This document shows, in pieces, positions 15,965-24,406 of a stretch of 39,931 nt of DNA. The stretch spans positions 1 to 39,931 of the forward strand of contig JAMOQK010000045.1 in NCBI GenBank assembly GCA_027064045.1, given 5' to 3'. Below the pieces are notes generated by a model. It was not told where the DNA came from and made no database searches. It worked only from the letters and a program-made list of their open reading frames with translations. This DNA is from Sulfurimonas sp. (GTDB lineage: Bacteria > Campylobacterota > Campylobacteria > Campylobacterales > Sulfurimonadaceae). The position numbers and the translations under genes are program-made. How positions within the stretch are numbered: position 1 is the first letter of the stretch; the number at the start of each line of letters is the position of its first letter.

Positions 15965-18900
15965 TTAAGCTTCCCCCCCCCGAGTTTTTTTCATCAAAAT
16001 ACGATAGTAAATCTTTCTCGCATAGAGGTTTACAATAGTAATACCCCTGTATCATATCGCATTCAAGTTCTTTTAAAAGATTAACTGTTTCAATATCTTC
16101 TACACCTTCTGCAATAACATTGTATTCAAGTCTATGTCCCATAGCTATAATCGCTGAAACTATTGCCAAATCATCTTTGTTTTCCAAAATATCTTTTATA
16201 AATTCTATATCAATTTTAAGTGTGGAAACTGGTAGGGATTTTAAATATGAAAGAGATGAGTATCCAGTTCCAAAATCATCTATAGATAGATTAATACCCA
16301 TATCTTTAATGGTATTGATATTTATAAATGTACTTTCCAAATTATAAAGTACCACATTTTCAGTTATCTCCAACTCTAGCCATTGTGGTTTAAAATCTAA
16401 AGAGATAAGCATATTTTTTATACTATTTATACAATCTTGACATTGAATCTGTTTTGCTGACATATTTACAGCTATATATTCAAGTCCATACCCCTGCTCT
16501 TTCCATCTTTGAAAATTTTCACAAGCTCGTCTTGTTACCCAGTTGCCAAGATCTATAATCAAGTCGCTTTCCTCTGCAATAGGAATAAAGTTGTCTGGTG
16601 TTATGAAACCTTTTTCTGGGTGATTCCATCTTACCAATGCCTCAACACCCAAAATTTTATCAGTTTTAATATTTATTTGTGGTTGATAATAAAGAACTAG
16701 CTCATCATTTTCTATCGCTTTTTTTAGTTCCCTCTCAACATTAAAAATTTTAAGTGATTCTTCGGTCATATCTTTGTTGTAATATGTATAACCATTTCTA
16801 CCACGCTCTTTTGTTTTAAACATAGCTGTATCAGCGAACTGTAAAAGTTCAGATGGATTATCACTATCATTTGGAAAAATTGCTATACCTATACTTAGAT
16901 TAACTTTATAATTTCTTTTTTCATCTTCTATAGGTTGAGAAATATTATCAATAATTTTTTTACACAGTGTATCTAAATTTACTATTTTTCTAAAATCATT
17001 AACTATTAAAACAAACTCATCCCCACCAATTCGTGCCAACAAGTCATCCTCTCTTAAAACTCTTTTAAGTCTAATCGCAACCTCTTTTAGCACCCTGTCC
17101 CCAGCTTTATGTCCATAACTGTCGTTTATAAATTTAAACCTATCTAAGTCAATAAAAAGCACAGCACCCTTATTTTTTGTCCTTTTTAAATTTGCCAATC
17201 TATAAGTTAAAAACTCTAAAGCAAATTTCCTGTTTGGAAGTTGAGTAAGGCTATCATGAGTTGCATTATAAAAAAGTTTTTTATCATATTTCTTTTTCTC
17301 ATTTGTTATAATCATCATCACAGAAAGTGCAACAAAAGACGATATGAAAACAAAAAGCAATATATCAGATTTTAATCCACTCAACCCTAAGGCAATCTCA
17401 TCCTCATCTATCTCTGTTATAACAGCCCATTTAAAATGTTTAGATTTAAATATGCAAGAACTTGAAATTACTTTTACATCTCTATAATCTTTTACAATCC
17501 CAAAACCATTGCCATTCATAAAAGCATCTCTCACGCCTTTGGTATTGATGAGTAAGTCATCTTTAAATGATTTTAAAAGATTAAATTTATCTTTATCCAA
17601 GGTTGTATCTGTTCTAAGTCTTCTATCTTCACCGACAAGGTATGTTTCGATAGTTTTATATATCTTGTTACCATTTAAAAGTTTTTTACTTAAAACATCT
17701 GGATTTAACTCTAAAACAATGATTGTCTTAATTCCACCATCTTTATCAAACATAGGTATGAGAGCAAACTGTGCCAACTTATTTGGTACTATTGGATAAA
17801 AATCTATGTCCGTAATATATAACTCTTTAGTTTTAAAAACCTCTTTTAGTGCTTTTGCTAATTGTGTAGAAGAATATTTTCCAGTTAAGAGATTTGTCTC
17901 AAAATCATCACCCTTGTTCACTTCATAAAAAATATCTCCTTTTGAACCAACAAGTAAAATATTATTATAATTGTAATCTGTGATAAATTGTTTAAAGTAA
18001 TCAACATCTTTAATAATTGGAGAAATAACCTCTATATAAGCAACTGTTGTTTGCATACTAAGCGTAAGATTTTTTATCTTAATGGGCATATATCCTACAA
18101 GTTCTATAGTACCTGTACTTCCATGTTTTACAGCAATACCCTCTTTATAAAAACCTTGTCTTATATAGACATTATCTTTCGCACCACCAATATTACCAGT
18201 TTCTATAACCCTGTCTGATGCTAAAAATGTTTTATCTTTATACTTATAAGCTAGGTATGTTTCTGCTGTTCCACCTAGAGATTCAATATGCTCAATAATC
18301 CTCTGTATCGGTTTTTGGTCTATCTCAATCGCCACAAAACCATCAACATCTTTAAATGGACTAATCACAAACTGTTTAAAACTTTTTGATATTTCATCAT
18401 AACCAAAATTTACAAAACGAATAGACTCTCTACCATCATATTTTATCGATTTTATCTTCTTAAAAGTATCTCTAAAAGATTTTGTCAAAGTATCTACATT
18501 TGTATTTTCCAACTTTTTTTCATCACTTGAGTAAAAAATATTACCATCTCTATCTAAGAGTAAAACATTTTTTATATCAAAATCTTTTTTAAAAGCGTAC
18601 ATATCAGACAGGTAAGTTTTATCTACGCTTTTTCCCCTTTTTTTAAGATTATACACATATTGGAATATATCTTTTTTAGCCAAAGAGAGAACATTGTCTT
18701 GAACAAGATTATAGTAGTCTATGAGATGTTTTTTTTGTAACCTTTGTATGTTTAGTACAGTTAAGGAACCCTGTTTCTCAAAAAAAGAAACCGTTTTTGA
18801 AAGAGTTATAATGTCAAACTTCACATTAGCAAAATAATTTTTTACAATCTCCTGCTTGTGTTTATTTACCTTTTGAATCTGCTTAAAACTATTTGCCAAA

Positions 18901-19013
18901 TCCTCTTTTTTTGAATGATTATATGTTAAAAAGCCAAAAATAATGATAGGTAATACAGAAGCTAAAATAATTATGCTTTGATAATTAAACAACTTTTTAT
19001 CATAAGTTAACAA
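15954..19013 (-). CDS. Cache-GGDEF-EAL membrane protein (c-di-GMP turnover)
   Basis: 1019 residues. An N-terminal membrane helix (SIIILASVLPIIIFGFLTY), then a long periplasmic region (about residues 30-545) with Cache-like segments (YKDKTFLASDRVIETGNIGG), a second membrane helix (ILLFVFISSFVALSVMMII), a GGDEF domain with intact ARIGGDEFVLIV, and an EAL domain with GVEALVRWNHP, ELEITENV, DDFGTGYSSLSYLK and AEGVED. Both active sites look complete, so diguanylate cyclase, phosphodiesterase or both are possible. The final codons include a G9 tract (15973-15981), and the stop overlaps the dCMP deaminase start. It lies 31 bp downstream of the SurA-like gene. Confidence 0.93.
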   Translation of the reverse strand: MLTYDKKLFNYQSIIILASVLPIIIFGFLTYNHSKKEDLANSFKQIQKVNKHKQEIVKNYFANVKFDIITLSKTVSFFEKQGSLTVLNIQRLQKKHLIDYYNLVQDNVLSLAKKDIFQYVYNLKKRGKSVDKTYLSDMYAFKKDFDIKNVLLLDRDGNIFYSSDEKKLENTNVDTLTKSFRDTFKKIKSIKYDGRESIRFVNFGYDEISKSFKQFVISPFKDVDGFVAIEIDQKPIQRIIEHIESLGGTAETYLAYKYKDKTFLASDRVIETGNIGGAKDNVYIRQGFYKEGIAVKHGSTGTIELVGYMPIKIKNLTLSMQTTVAYIEVISPIIKDVDYFKQFITDYNYNNILLVGSKGDIFYEVNKGDDFETNLLTGKYSSTQLAKALKEVFKTKELYITDIDFYPIVPNKLAQFALIPMFDKDGGIKTIIVLELNPDVLSKKLLNGNKIYKTIETYLVGEDRRLRTDTTLDKDKFNLLKSFKDDLLINTKGVRDAFMNGNGFGIVKDYRDVKVISSSCIFKSKHFKWAVITEIDEDEIALGLSGLKSDILLFVFISSFVALSVMMIITNEKKKYDKKLFYNATHDSLTQLPNRKFALEFLTYRLANLKRTKNKGAVLFIDLDRFKFINDSYGHKAGDRVLKEVAIRLKRVLREDDLLARIGGDEFVLIVNDFRKIVNLDTLCKKIIDNISQPIEDEKRNYKVNLSIGIAIFPNDSDNPSELLQFADTAMFKTKERGRNGYTYYNKDMTEESLKIFNVERELKKAIENDELVLYYQPQINIKTDKILGVEALVRWNHPEKGFITPDNFIPIAEESDLIIDLGNWVTRRACENFQRWKEQGYGLEYIAVNMSAKQIQCQDCINSIKNMLISLDFKPQWLELEITENVVLYNLESTFININTIKDMGINLSIDDFGTGYSSLSYLKSLPVSTLKIDIEFIKDILENKDDLAIVSAIIAMGHRLEYNVIAEGVEDIETVNLLKELECDMIQGYYYCKPLCEKDLLSYFDEKNSGGGSLNVK
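15973..15981 (-). repeat. G9 homopolymer tract at gene end (candidate contingency tract)
   Basis: Nine Gs (Cs on the plus strand) encode GGG near the C-terminus of the GGDEF-EAL protein, 8 nt before the dCMP deaminase ATG. With nine Gs the tail reads SGGGSLNVK; with eight it stops after SGGEA; with ten after SGGGKLKC. It is the only G/C run of this length I noticed in an AT-rich window. Confidence 0.9.
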
Positions 19014-19044
19014 TCTATCTTCCTTATCTTTATAACTATGTTTA

Positions 19045-19884
19045 TCAGAGTTTTCTTATTATTTTAATATCTGCATTTTGTCTAAGTCTTGCAAAGTAAT
19101 CACCCAAAACTTGTTCCCTTTTAGATGCCATAATGAGATTTACAATCTGATTTTTAACACTTTGTATCCCAACTTCTTTAGCAGAATCAACTTCTTTTAA
19201 ATAAAAACTCATAAAGCCACCTTTAGAATTTGGGATAATCGGTGTAAAGCTATTTACTGGAGTTTTGCTCAAAAGCATGGCAAACTTAGGGGAAATCCTG
19301 TTATATGGTAAAGTCCGTTCCTCTGTTTGAATATCTGGTGAATAAAACATTGGATTATCTATCTTTGTTTGTAATCTTGAACTATCTTTTGAAACATAAA
19401 TTACAACTTTAAATGCACTCGGATGAATAAAGTCTTTTTTATGAAGTTCGTAATACTCTTTAATCTCATCCTCACTTGGAAGGGAAACAGATGAATAAGC
19501 GATAGCAGCATATAACTTTTGTGCAAGTAATTTCTCTTTTACTTTCGCTTTTAACTCACTAGAACTCAATCCATCTGAACCTCTAACAGCATCATAAAAT
19601 TCACTCACACTCATATTGTTTTGAGCTGCTGTCTTTTTCAAATCTTCATAAACTTCTTCGCTACTAACTTGAATCTTTCTCTTTTTCATCTCAAGTTCTT
19701 CTAGCTTTTTCCTTATAAGAACATTTCGCGCTCTTTGCTCACCAAGTTTAGAGATTTTCATCTCTTTTTTAACATCAAGAAGTGTAATTGCACTCCCCTC
19801 AACCACAACAGCAACACCATCAATCAATGTAGCATTTAGACTTACAACAAATAAAAAAATAAAAAGTATCTTATACATTAACAT
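19045..19884 (-). CDS. SurA-like periplasmic chaperone (SurA_N domain, PPIase-related)
   Basis: 279 residues. A signal peptide (YKILFIFLFVVSLNATL, about residues 4-20) precedes a SurA N-terminal domain: IDGVAVVVEGSAITLLDVKKEM, then RNVLIRKKLEELEMKKRKIQVSSEEVYEDL. The C-terminal half has a parvulin-like outline (FIHPSAFKVVIYVSKD, VNSFTPIIPNSKGGFMSFYLKEV) but is divergent. It probably helps fold outer-membrane proteins. The frame begins at 19884; a second Met at 19878 is equally possible. It is divergent from fliD. Confidence 0.8.
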   Translation of the reverse strand: MLMYKILFIFLFVVSLNATLIDGVAVVVEGSAITLLDVKKEMKISKLGEQRARNVLIRKKLEELEMKKRKIQVSSEEVYEDLKKTAAQNNMSVSEFYDAVRGSDGLSSSELKAKVKEKLLAQKLYAAIAYSSVSLPSEDEIKEYYELHKKDFIHPSAFKVVIYVSKDSSRLQTKIDNPMFYSPDIQTEERTLPYNRISPKFAMLLSKTPVNSFTPIIPNSKGGFMSFYLKEVDSAKEVGIQSVKNQIVNLIMASKREQVLGDYFARLRQNADIKIIRKL

Positions 19885-19948
19885 CCATTTTAAAAAGTTA
19901 TCCCTATTCTACCGTTATTTAACCAAAAAACAATTAAAAGTTCTAAAT

Positions 19949-19975
19949 TAAAAATATTTTATTAATTGCCGATTT
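19949..19975 (+). promoter_or_regulatory. Sigma-28 promoter of fliD
   Basis: A TAAAAATA -35, an 11-nt spacer and a GCCGATTT -10. It lies about 55 nt upstream of the fliD ATG and has the same geometry as the flagellin promoter. Confidence 0.75.
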
Positions 19976-20030
19976 AGACTCCATAGAATATTAAAAAATA
20001 ATGAAAGTTTATTGAACAAAAGGATTTGTT

Positions 20031-21425
20031 ATGGGTATATCATCACTAGGAGTGGGTTCAAGTGTTCTTACACAGGATGTACTAGATCAGTTACGAGCAG
20101 CCGATGAAGCACAGTTTGTAAAACCTACCGATAAAAGAATTAGTACAGAAAAATCAAAAAGTGGTGAGCTTGATGTTGTGGATGCTTTAATGGACAATGT
20201 CTATGGAAGTTTAAAAGGGCTTACCGAATATGGTGTCTTTGAATCAAGAGTGGCTACAAGTTCAACTGAAAGCGTGGCAACTGTTAGTGCGGCAGACAGT
20301 AGTGATATTCAAGACTTTTCTTTAGAAGTTTCCAATTTGGCTACAAAAGAGATAGAACAAAGTGATAGTTTTGACAAAAAAGACTCCAATATAGCCACAG
20401 GAAGTGGAAACTTTGAACTAAATATTGGTGATCAAAAATACACAATGAGCTATGACAGCACAATGACACTGCAAGATTTAAAAGACCTAATTAACAAAAA
20501 AGCAGGGGATAGTGTAGATGCTACCATTGTTCAAGTGGCAGATGATGATTTTCGTCTTATGCTAAGTGCTGATGACACAGGAACTGAGCATGATATTTCT
20601 ATCACTGATCTTGGAAATGATGATGGTGACAAAACACTAGATACAGCACTCACCGATGACATGAGTAATGTTCAAACAGCAGTTGATGCAAAATTTAAAT
20701 TTAATGGACTTGATATAGTTCGTAAAAACAATACTGTTGATGATTTACTTTCAGGAGTAACAATAACACTTAAAGATGCTGGAAACACTAATGTAAGTGT
20801 AAAACAAGATAGAGAAAATATAGAATCAAAAATCAATAACTTTGTAGATAAATATAACTCCGCACTTTTCCAACTAGATAAAGATACAAAATCTTCTCAA
20901 AATGCAGACGAAAGAGGTATCTTTTCAAGCGATAGTACCATAAAAGGGATGAAAAGAGATATTCAAAATGTCCTAAATACTATTGGTGGTGGTGTTGGTA
21001 TGATGCAAGATTATGGCTTAGAAGTTGGAGATGATGGAAGACTTTCTCTTGATAGTTCTAAACTAAACGAAAAACTTGATGAAAATCCAGATAATGTTCA
21101 AGCTTTTTTATCAGGTGGTACATTTGTTAAAGAGGACGGTTCAAGCACTGAAGTTGATGGTATTTTTTCCGAACTAGAAGTTACTTCTGCAAAATATAGT
21201 AAATATGGTGCTATTTTGGATAACTATAAAACATCAACACAAGACAGGATAGATTCATTAAACGACCAAAGAACAAAAGCAATGGATAGACTTAATAAAA
21301 AGTATGCAACTTTGGCTAAACAATGGCAAGCATATGATAGTATGATTAATCAACTTAACTCCGCTTCAGATATGTTTAAACAAATGACTACTGCAGCTAT
21401 GAATGCACAAAATAATCAAAATTAG
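20031..21425 (+). CDS. fliD: Flagellar filament cap protein
   Basis: A 464-residue filament cap/hook-associated protein 2. The N-terminus MGISSLGVGSSVLTQDVLDQLRAAD and the FliD_N region (ESVATVSAADSSDIQDFSLEVSNLATKE) are clear, as is the C-terminal coiled coil (YKTSTQDRIDSLNDQRTKAMDRLNKKYATLAKQWQAYDSMI). It caps the filament and assembles exported flagellin. It is shorter than Campylobacter FliD (about 640 residues). AAGGA sits 6 nt before the ATG, under the upstream sigma-28 promoter, and fliS follows. Confidence 0.93.
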   Translation: MGISSLGVGSSVLTQDVLDQLRAADEAQFVKPTDKRISTEKSKSGELDVVDALMDNVYGSLKGLTEYGVFESRVATSSTESVATVSAADSSDIQDFSLEVSNLATKEIEQSDSFDKKDSNIATGSGNFELNIGDQKYTMSYDSTMTLQDLKDLINKKAGDSVDATIVQVADDDFRLMLSADDTGTEHDISITDLGNDDGDKTLDTALTDDMSNVQTAVDAKFKFNGLDIVRKNNTVDDLLSGVTITLKDAGNTNVSVKQDRENIESKINNFVDKYNSALFQLDKDTKSSQNADERGIFSSDSTIKGMKRDIQNVLNTIGGGVGMMQDYGLEVGDDGRLSLDSSKLNEKLDENPDNVQAFLSGGTFVKEDGSSTEVDGIFSELEVTSAKYSKYGAILDNYKTSTQDRIDSLNDQRTKAMDRLNKKYATLAKQWQAYDSMINQLNSASDMFKQMTTAAMNAQNNQN

Positions 21426-21427
21426 AC

Positions 21428-21454
21428 TAAACAAATTGGCTTAATTGCCGATCT
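21428..21454 (+). promoter_or_regulatory. Sigma-28 promoter of fliS
   Basis: A TAAACAAA -35, an 11-nt spacer and a GCCGATCT -10, lying in the 69-bp gap between fliD and the proposed fliS start. The predicted start near 21461 leaves a leader of about 34 nt with an AAAGGA site before the ATG at 21495. Confidence 0.8.
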
Positions 21455-21494
21455 GTTATTTATGAACAAAAAACCAGAAGATAAAGGATTTGAG

Positions 21495-21869
21495 ATGTCA
21501 CCAGGGATGGTAGCGCATAATATATATGCACAAAACAATATGGGTATAGAGTCGCCAGAAAAATTGATAGAGATGCTTTATGAGGGTGTGCTTCGTTTCA
21601 ATGCACAAGCAAAAAAAGCCATTAAAGATGGTGATATTGAGAAAAAGTTTTATTGGGCAAATCGTTCAATTAGCATTATAGTTGAATTGATAGAAGTTTT
21701 AGATATGCAAGCAGGTAATATATCTGTTTATCTTTCAGGGCTTTACAACTATCAAATTCAGTTAATTTCCACAGCACTTGTTGAAAATGACACAACTAAA
21801 TTGGATGAAGTAAACAATGTTTTTAAAGGTTTGCTTGAAGCATGGAGAGAAACTACGAATGTGGCTTAA
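21495..21869 (+). CDS. fliS: Flagellin export chaperone
   Basis: A 124-residue FliS: MSPGMVAHNIYAQNNMGIESPEKLIEMLYEGVLRFN, then AIKDGDIEKKFYWANRSISIIVELIEVLD. It binds flagellin in the cytoplasm and prevents early polymerisation. I start at 21495 because AAAGGA lies 6 nt upstream and the sigma-28 transcript begins near 21461, which would remove or make leaderless the ATG at 21462 that adds 11 residues. It overlaps the next gene by 11 bp. Confidence 0.9.
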   Translation: MSPGMVAHNIYAQNNMGIESPEKLIEMLYEGVLRFNAQAKKAIKDGDIEKKFYWANRSISIIVELIEVLDMQAGNISVYLSGLYNYQIQLISTALVENDTTKLDEVNNVFKGLLEAWRETTNVA

Positions 21870-22113
21870 CCAGCTCAAGATTGCCATAGTTCAAAAAGAT
21901 ATGCAACTGCTTGATTCTCTTTTATCAGATATACCAACTTTTGTTGATACTAAAGAGATTGAAAGTGCTTCATATCTTTTAAAAGAGGCATCTGCAATGG
22001 TTAGTTCATTGAAAGATGAAACAGCTAGTTCCATGATACAAATCAAAAAAAATGTAGATTTTTTACGCTCTACACAATCAAAAAACAAAAATACACTAGA
22101 TATTAGTTCTTAG
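21859..22113 (+). CDS. Small helical flagellar protein, FliT-like
   Basis: About 84 residues starting MWLNQLKIAIVQKDMQLLDSL. It is wholly helical and charged, with a heptad-like pattern (EIESASYLLKEASAMVSSLKDETASSMIQIKKNVDFLRS). Position after fliD and fliS suggests a FliT-type chaperone, but sequence alone does not prove this. The start overlaps the fliS stop (ATG at 21859 inside fliS); an upstream ATG at 21817 is possible but would overlap fliS by 53 bp. It is convergent with the SDR gene, overlapping by 11 bp. Confidence 0.7.
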   Translation: MWLNQLKIAIVQKDMQLLDSLLSDIPTFVDTKEIESASYLLKEASAMVSSLKDETASSMIQIKKNVDFLRSTQSKNKNTLDISS

Positions 22114-22801
22114 CTTTTTTCTTTATCCCAAAGTTTAAACTTCTAATCGTATATTCACTGACAACAGCACCTTTTCTCATCTTTAATATATGCTCAACAC
22201 TGTCTGCTATGTCTGTAACCAATAAGCTTTCATCCTCTTTATCGCTTGTTTGAAACCTCAATTCATCATAAAAGCCACTTTGTGTCATATCTGGATTTAT
22301 ATTTGTGATACTTAGATTGCTTTTTCTTGTTTCTTCAAAAAGAGAGTCTCCAAAAGCTTTTAATCCCGCTTTTGTTGCAGAGTAAACACCAGCAAACTTA
22401 GATGCCCTTAGTGCTTCTATGGAGTTTATATTTATGAGGTATCCACCTTTTTGCTTGAGCGTACGAAGCAAAGCATTTGTTAAAAGCATCGGTGCAGTCA
22501 GATTTAAAAAAGTCATAGTTGTTATGGCATGTGGGCTTAACTCTTCATGTGGTTCAAACCTACCAAAACCAGCACAGTTTATCAACATAAAAACATCTTT
22601 TTGTTTTAAATTCTCACATGCCAAAAGAGTTTCTTTTTCATCTGATAAATCAGCTTGAATAGGTATAAAATTTTTATCATTAATATCACTTTGTTTTATA
22701 CTTCTGCTAACTCCTATAACTTTATAATCTAAATCTAAAAGTTTTTGGGTTATAGCTTTTCCTATCCCACTACTAGCACCTGTTACAACTGCTGTTTTCA
22801 T
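22103..22801 (-). CDS. Short-chain dehydrogenase/reductase
   Basis: A 232-residue classical SDR: cofactor motif TGASSGIGKAI (residues 7-17), NCAGFGR, the catalytic Ser in ININSIEALRAS and the YSATKAG Tyr-X3-Lys (about residue 150). Substrate unknown; likely NADPH-dependent because a basic RS follows the second strand (VIGVSRSI). It is translated with the upstream nucleosidase-like gene (4-bp overlap). It has one exact 10-mer (22525, read as PHA) and one near copy (22614). Confidence 0.9.
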   Translation of the reverse strand: MKTAVVTGASSGIGKAITQKLLDLDYKVIGVSRSIKQSDINDKNFIPIQADLSDEKETLLACENLKQKDVFMLINCAGFGRFEPHEELSPHAITTMTFLNLTAPMLLTNALLRTLKQKGGYLININSIEALRASKFAGVYSATKAGLKAFGDSLFEETRKSNLSITNINPDMTQSGFYDELRFQTSDKEDESLLVTDIADSVEHILKMRKGAVVSEYTIRSLNFGIKKKAKN

Positions 22802-23256
22802 CCATCAACCCTTTTTATAATCTCATCTATCTTATCAAAAATAAATTTTTTTGCTTTGTCTTTTGTGACACTTTTTGGCTCAAAATGATCACTTACAATT
22901 TTAAATATGTATCTATTTTGTATATTTTGAGTAGCTTCTAAAAAACCAGCTGATTCCATATCAACTATATCAAATTTATCTTCACTTATCTGAGTATCTA
23001 CACAAGTAATTTTTTTCTCCATCCCATCTATAAGCTCGCCAAGTTCATAGTTTTTAGATGCCCCACAAATACCAACATTTATAATTTTATCTTTATCTGT
23101 AAAATTTTTTAAAACTTGGCATGTGGAAATTTGCATATTTTCTTTACCAATCCCACTAATAAAAACTGAAATATTTTCATTTTTATAGTTTTTTAGTTTG
23201 TATTTATCGACAAATGCTTGAGCTTCTGCTTTTAGAGCAACCATAATATAAATCAT
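22798..23256 (-). CDS. Nucleoside phosphorylase-like protein (MTA/SAH nucleosidase family)
   Basis: A 152-residue, shortened member of the PNP/UDP family. It has MVALKAEAQAF at the N-terminus, ISGIGKENM, INVGICGASKNYELGEL and VDMESAGFLEAT, whose DMES/A motif binds ribose in MTA/SAH nucleosidases. Full-length Pfs proteins are about 230 residues, so part of the core is missing and activity is uncertain. It carries one exact 10-mer (23117, read as STCQ). A TATAAT element lies beyond its start but belongs to the divergent 4.5S RNA. Confidence 0.75.
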   Translation of the reverse strand: MIYIMVALKAEAQAFVDKYKLKNYKNENISVFISGIGKENMQISTCQVLKNFTDKDKIINVGICGASKNYELGELIDGMEKKITCVDTQISEDKFDIVDMESAGFLEATQNIQNRYIFKIVSDHFEPKSVTKDKAKKFIFDKIDEIIKRVDG

Positions 23257-23295
23257 TTTAAGATTATATCAAAAAAACTTGGTTATAATTTCGTT

Positions 23296-23400
23296 GCTTC
23301 TTTAGACCTGTGCAATGGTATTTTGAGATACTGTGTCAGGGTAGGAATACAGCAGCACACCTTAAAGTGCTATGTGCCGCAGGTATCTGGAGAGGCACTC
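23296..23400 (+). ncRNA. ffs: 4.5S signal recognition particle RNA (bacterial small SRP)
   Basis: A TATAAT at 23284-23289 precedes an RNA of about 105 nt with the SRP apical motif (GTCAGGGTAGGAAT then ACAGCAGCAC near 23334-23358) and flanking complementary arms (GACCTG near the 5' side with GCAGGT near the 3' side). It binds Ffh and targets membrane proteins. Ends are approximate. Confidence 0.85.
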
Positions 23401-23411
23401 TTCATATAAAC

Positions 23412-23642
23412 CTAGTTATCATCCCTATATTTTGAAATTCCACATGGTTGATTTGGTGATGGTGGATTCTCTTTTAAGTATGTTAAATCTTCTAGCGTTT
23501 GTGTTAAAACTTTCTTTTGTTGAAGTATTGGTAACATTAAATTATCTTTTTCATTTAGCGGGATACCCCAATCAAGTAGTATCTTTTGCACCTGTTCATC
23601 TAGGTCTGCGAGAGCATCTTTTATATATTTTATTGAATTCAT
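23412..23642 (-). CDS. Small hypothetical protein, probably leaderless
   Basis: 76 residues (MNSIKYIKDALADLDEQVQKILLDWGIPLNEKDN ... KKVLTQTLEDLTYLKENPPSPNQ), mostly helical with a Pro-rich tail. No family recognised. On the minus strand a TATACT element (23649-23654) ends exactly 6 nt before the ATG and there is no ribosome-binding site, so the mRNA would start at the start codon. It converges on the end of the 4.5S RNA gene and diverges from rpmI. Confidence 0.6.
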   Translation of the reverse strand: MNSIKYIKDALADLDEQVQKILLDWGIPLNEKDNLMLPILQQKKVLTQTLEDLTYLKENPPSPNQPCGISKYRDDN

Positions 23643-23677
23643 AGTAAAAGTATAGCAAAAATTTAAAATAATTTGGG

Positions 23678-23683
23678 TATAAT
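23678..23683 (+). promoter_or_regulatory. -10 element for rpmI-rplT
   Basis: TATAAT in the context GGGTATAATTTC, the same extended form seen before the 4.5S RNA and the tRNA cluster, 32 nt upstream of the rpmI ATG. Confidence 0.65.
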
Positions 23684-23715
23684 TTCATCTCCAAATTTTA
23701 CGAAAAGGAATATCG

Positions 23716-23907
23716 ATGCCAAAAATGAAATCGGTAAAAGGCGCTGTTAAGCGTTTTAAGGTTAAGAAAAATGGTTCACTTAAGCGTGGAACAGCGTTTA
23801 GAAGCCACATTTTGACTAAACAAGATGCTGGAACTCGTCGTGGGCAAAACTCTCCAAAAGTGATTGCTAAAGCAGATGAGAAAAACATCAAGGCTATGAT
23901 TAACTAA
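23716..23907 (+). CDS. rpmI: Ribosomal protein bL35
   Basis: A 63-residue, highly basic protein: MPKMKSVKGAVKRFKVKKNGSLKRGTAFRSHILTKQ, a full match to the bL35 pattern. AAAAGGA is upstream of the ATG. It is paired with rplT, the usual arrangement; infC is not adjacent here, unlike the common infC-rpmI-rplT order. Confidence 0.97.
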   Translation: MPKMKSVKGAVKRFKVKKNGSLKRGTAFRSHILTKQDAGTRRGQNSPKVIAKADEKNIKAMIN

Positions 23908-23927
23908 CAGTTAATTCATAAATATCT

Positions 23928-23972
23928 CCAACATTATAAGTTGGGCAAGTCCACCAAAGAAGTGGCACCTTG
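23928..23972 (+). promoter_or_regulatory. Structured rpmI-rplT spacer, candidate L20 leader
   Basis: The 106-nt gap holds a CCAAC/GTTGG hairpin (23928-23944) followed by a compound stem of CAAG/CTTG enclosing CCAC/GTGG (23946-23972). L20 autogenously controls its operon in several phyla by binding a leader that mimics its 23S rRNA site, so this may be an operator. That role is inferred. Confidence 0.4.
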
Positions 23973-24013
23973 ACTACCAAATAAGAGTAGCTAGGTAAAG
24001 AAAAAGGAAAAAT

Positions 24014-24373
24014 ATGCCAAGAGTAAAAACAGGTGTTGTTCGTAGAAGAAGACACAAAAAGATACTAAAACTAGCAAAAGGTTTTTATAGCGGTCGCCGT
24101 AAACACTTTAGAAAAGCTAAAGAGCAATTAGAACGCTCAATGATGTACGCATTTCGTGACAGAAAGCAGAAAAAACGCGAATTCCGTAAACTATGGATTA
24201 TCCGTATCAATGCTGCTGCTCGTTTAAATGGAATGAACTATTCAACTTTTATGAATGGACTACATAAATCTGGTATCGAACTTGATCGTAAAATTTTAGC
24301 TGATATGGCGATGAATGATACTGCAGCATTTAGTGCAGTTGCCAAAGCATCAAAAGCAGCACTTAGCAAATAG
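24014..24373 (+). CDS. rplT: Ribosomal protein bL20
   Basis: 119 residues, complete and typical: [42 protein letters not shown], then [36 protein letters not shown]. An rRNA-binding assembly protein of the 50S subunit. AAAGGA precedes the ATG. A 9-bp hairpin lies about 10 bp after its stop. Confidence 0.98.
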   Translation: MPRVKTGVVRRRRHKKILKLAKGFYSGRRKHFRKAKEQLERSMMYAFRDRKQKKREFRKLWIIRINAAARLNGMNYSTFMNGLHKSGIELDRKILADMAMNDTAAFSAVAKASKAALSK

Positions 24374-24383
24374 TAAAACTTTT

Positions 24384-24406
24384 AATCCTCAGTTTTTCTG
24401 AGGATT
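24384..24406. terminator. Stem-loop between rplT and the convergent signalling operon
   Basis: A perfect AATCCTCAG / CTGAGGATT stem (9 bp) with a TTTTT loop sits between convergent genes and overlaps the stop of the minus-strand gene. It could end both transcripts, although neither side has a long U run directly after the stem. Confidence 0.6.

Noticed and set aside
15954-19013. G9 tract as an on/off switch of the GGDEF-EAL protein
   Set aside because: All three frames end within a few codons after the tract and the EAL motifs are already complete, so slippage changes only the tail and the junction with the next gene.
23372-23644. Plus-strand open frame of about 90 codons next to the 4.5S RNA
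   Set aside because: It overlaps the end of the SRP RNA and lies opposite the better-supported 76-residue minus-strand gene, and it has no ribosome-binding site.
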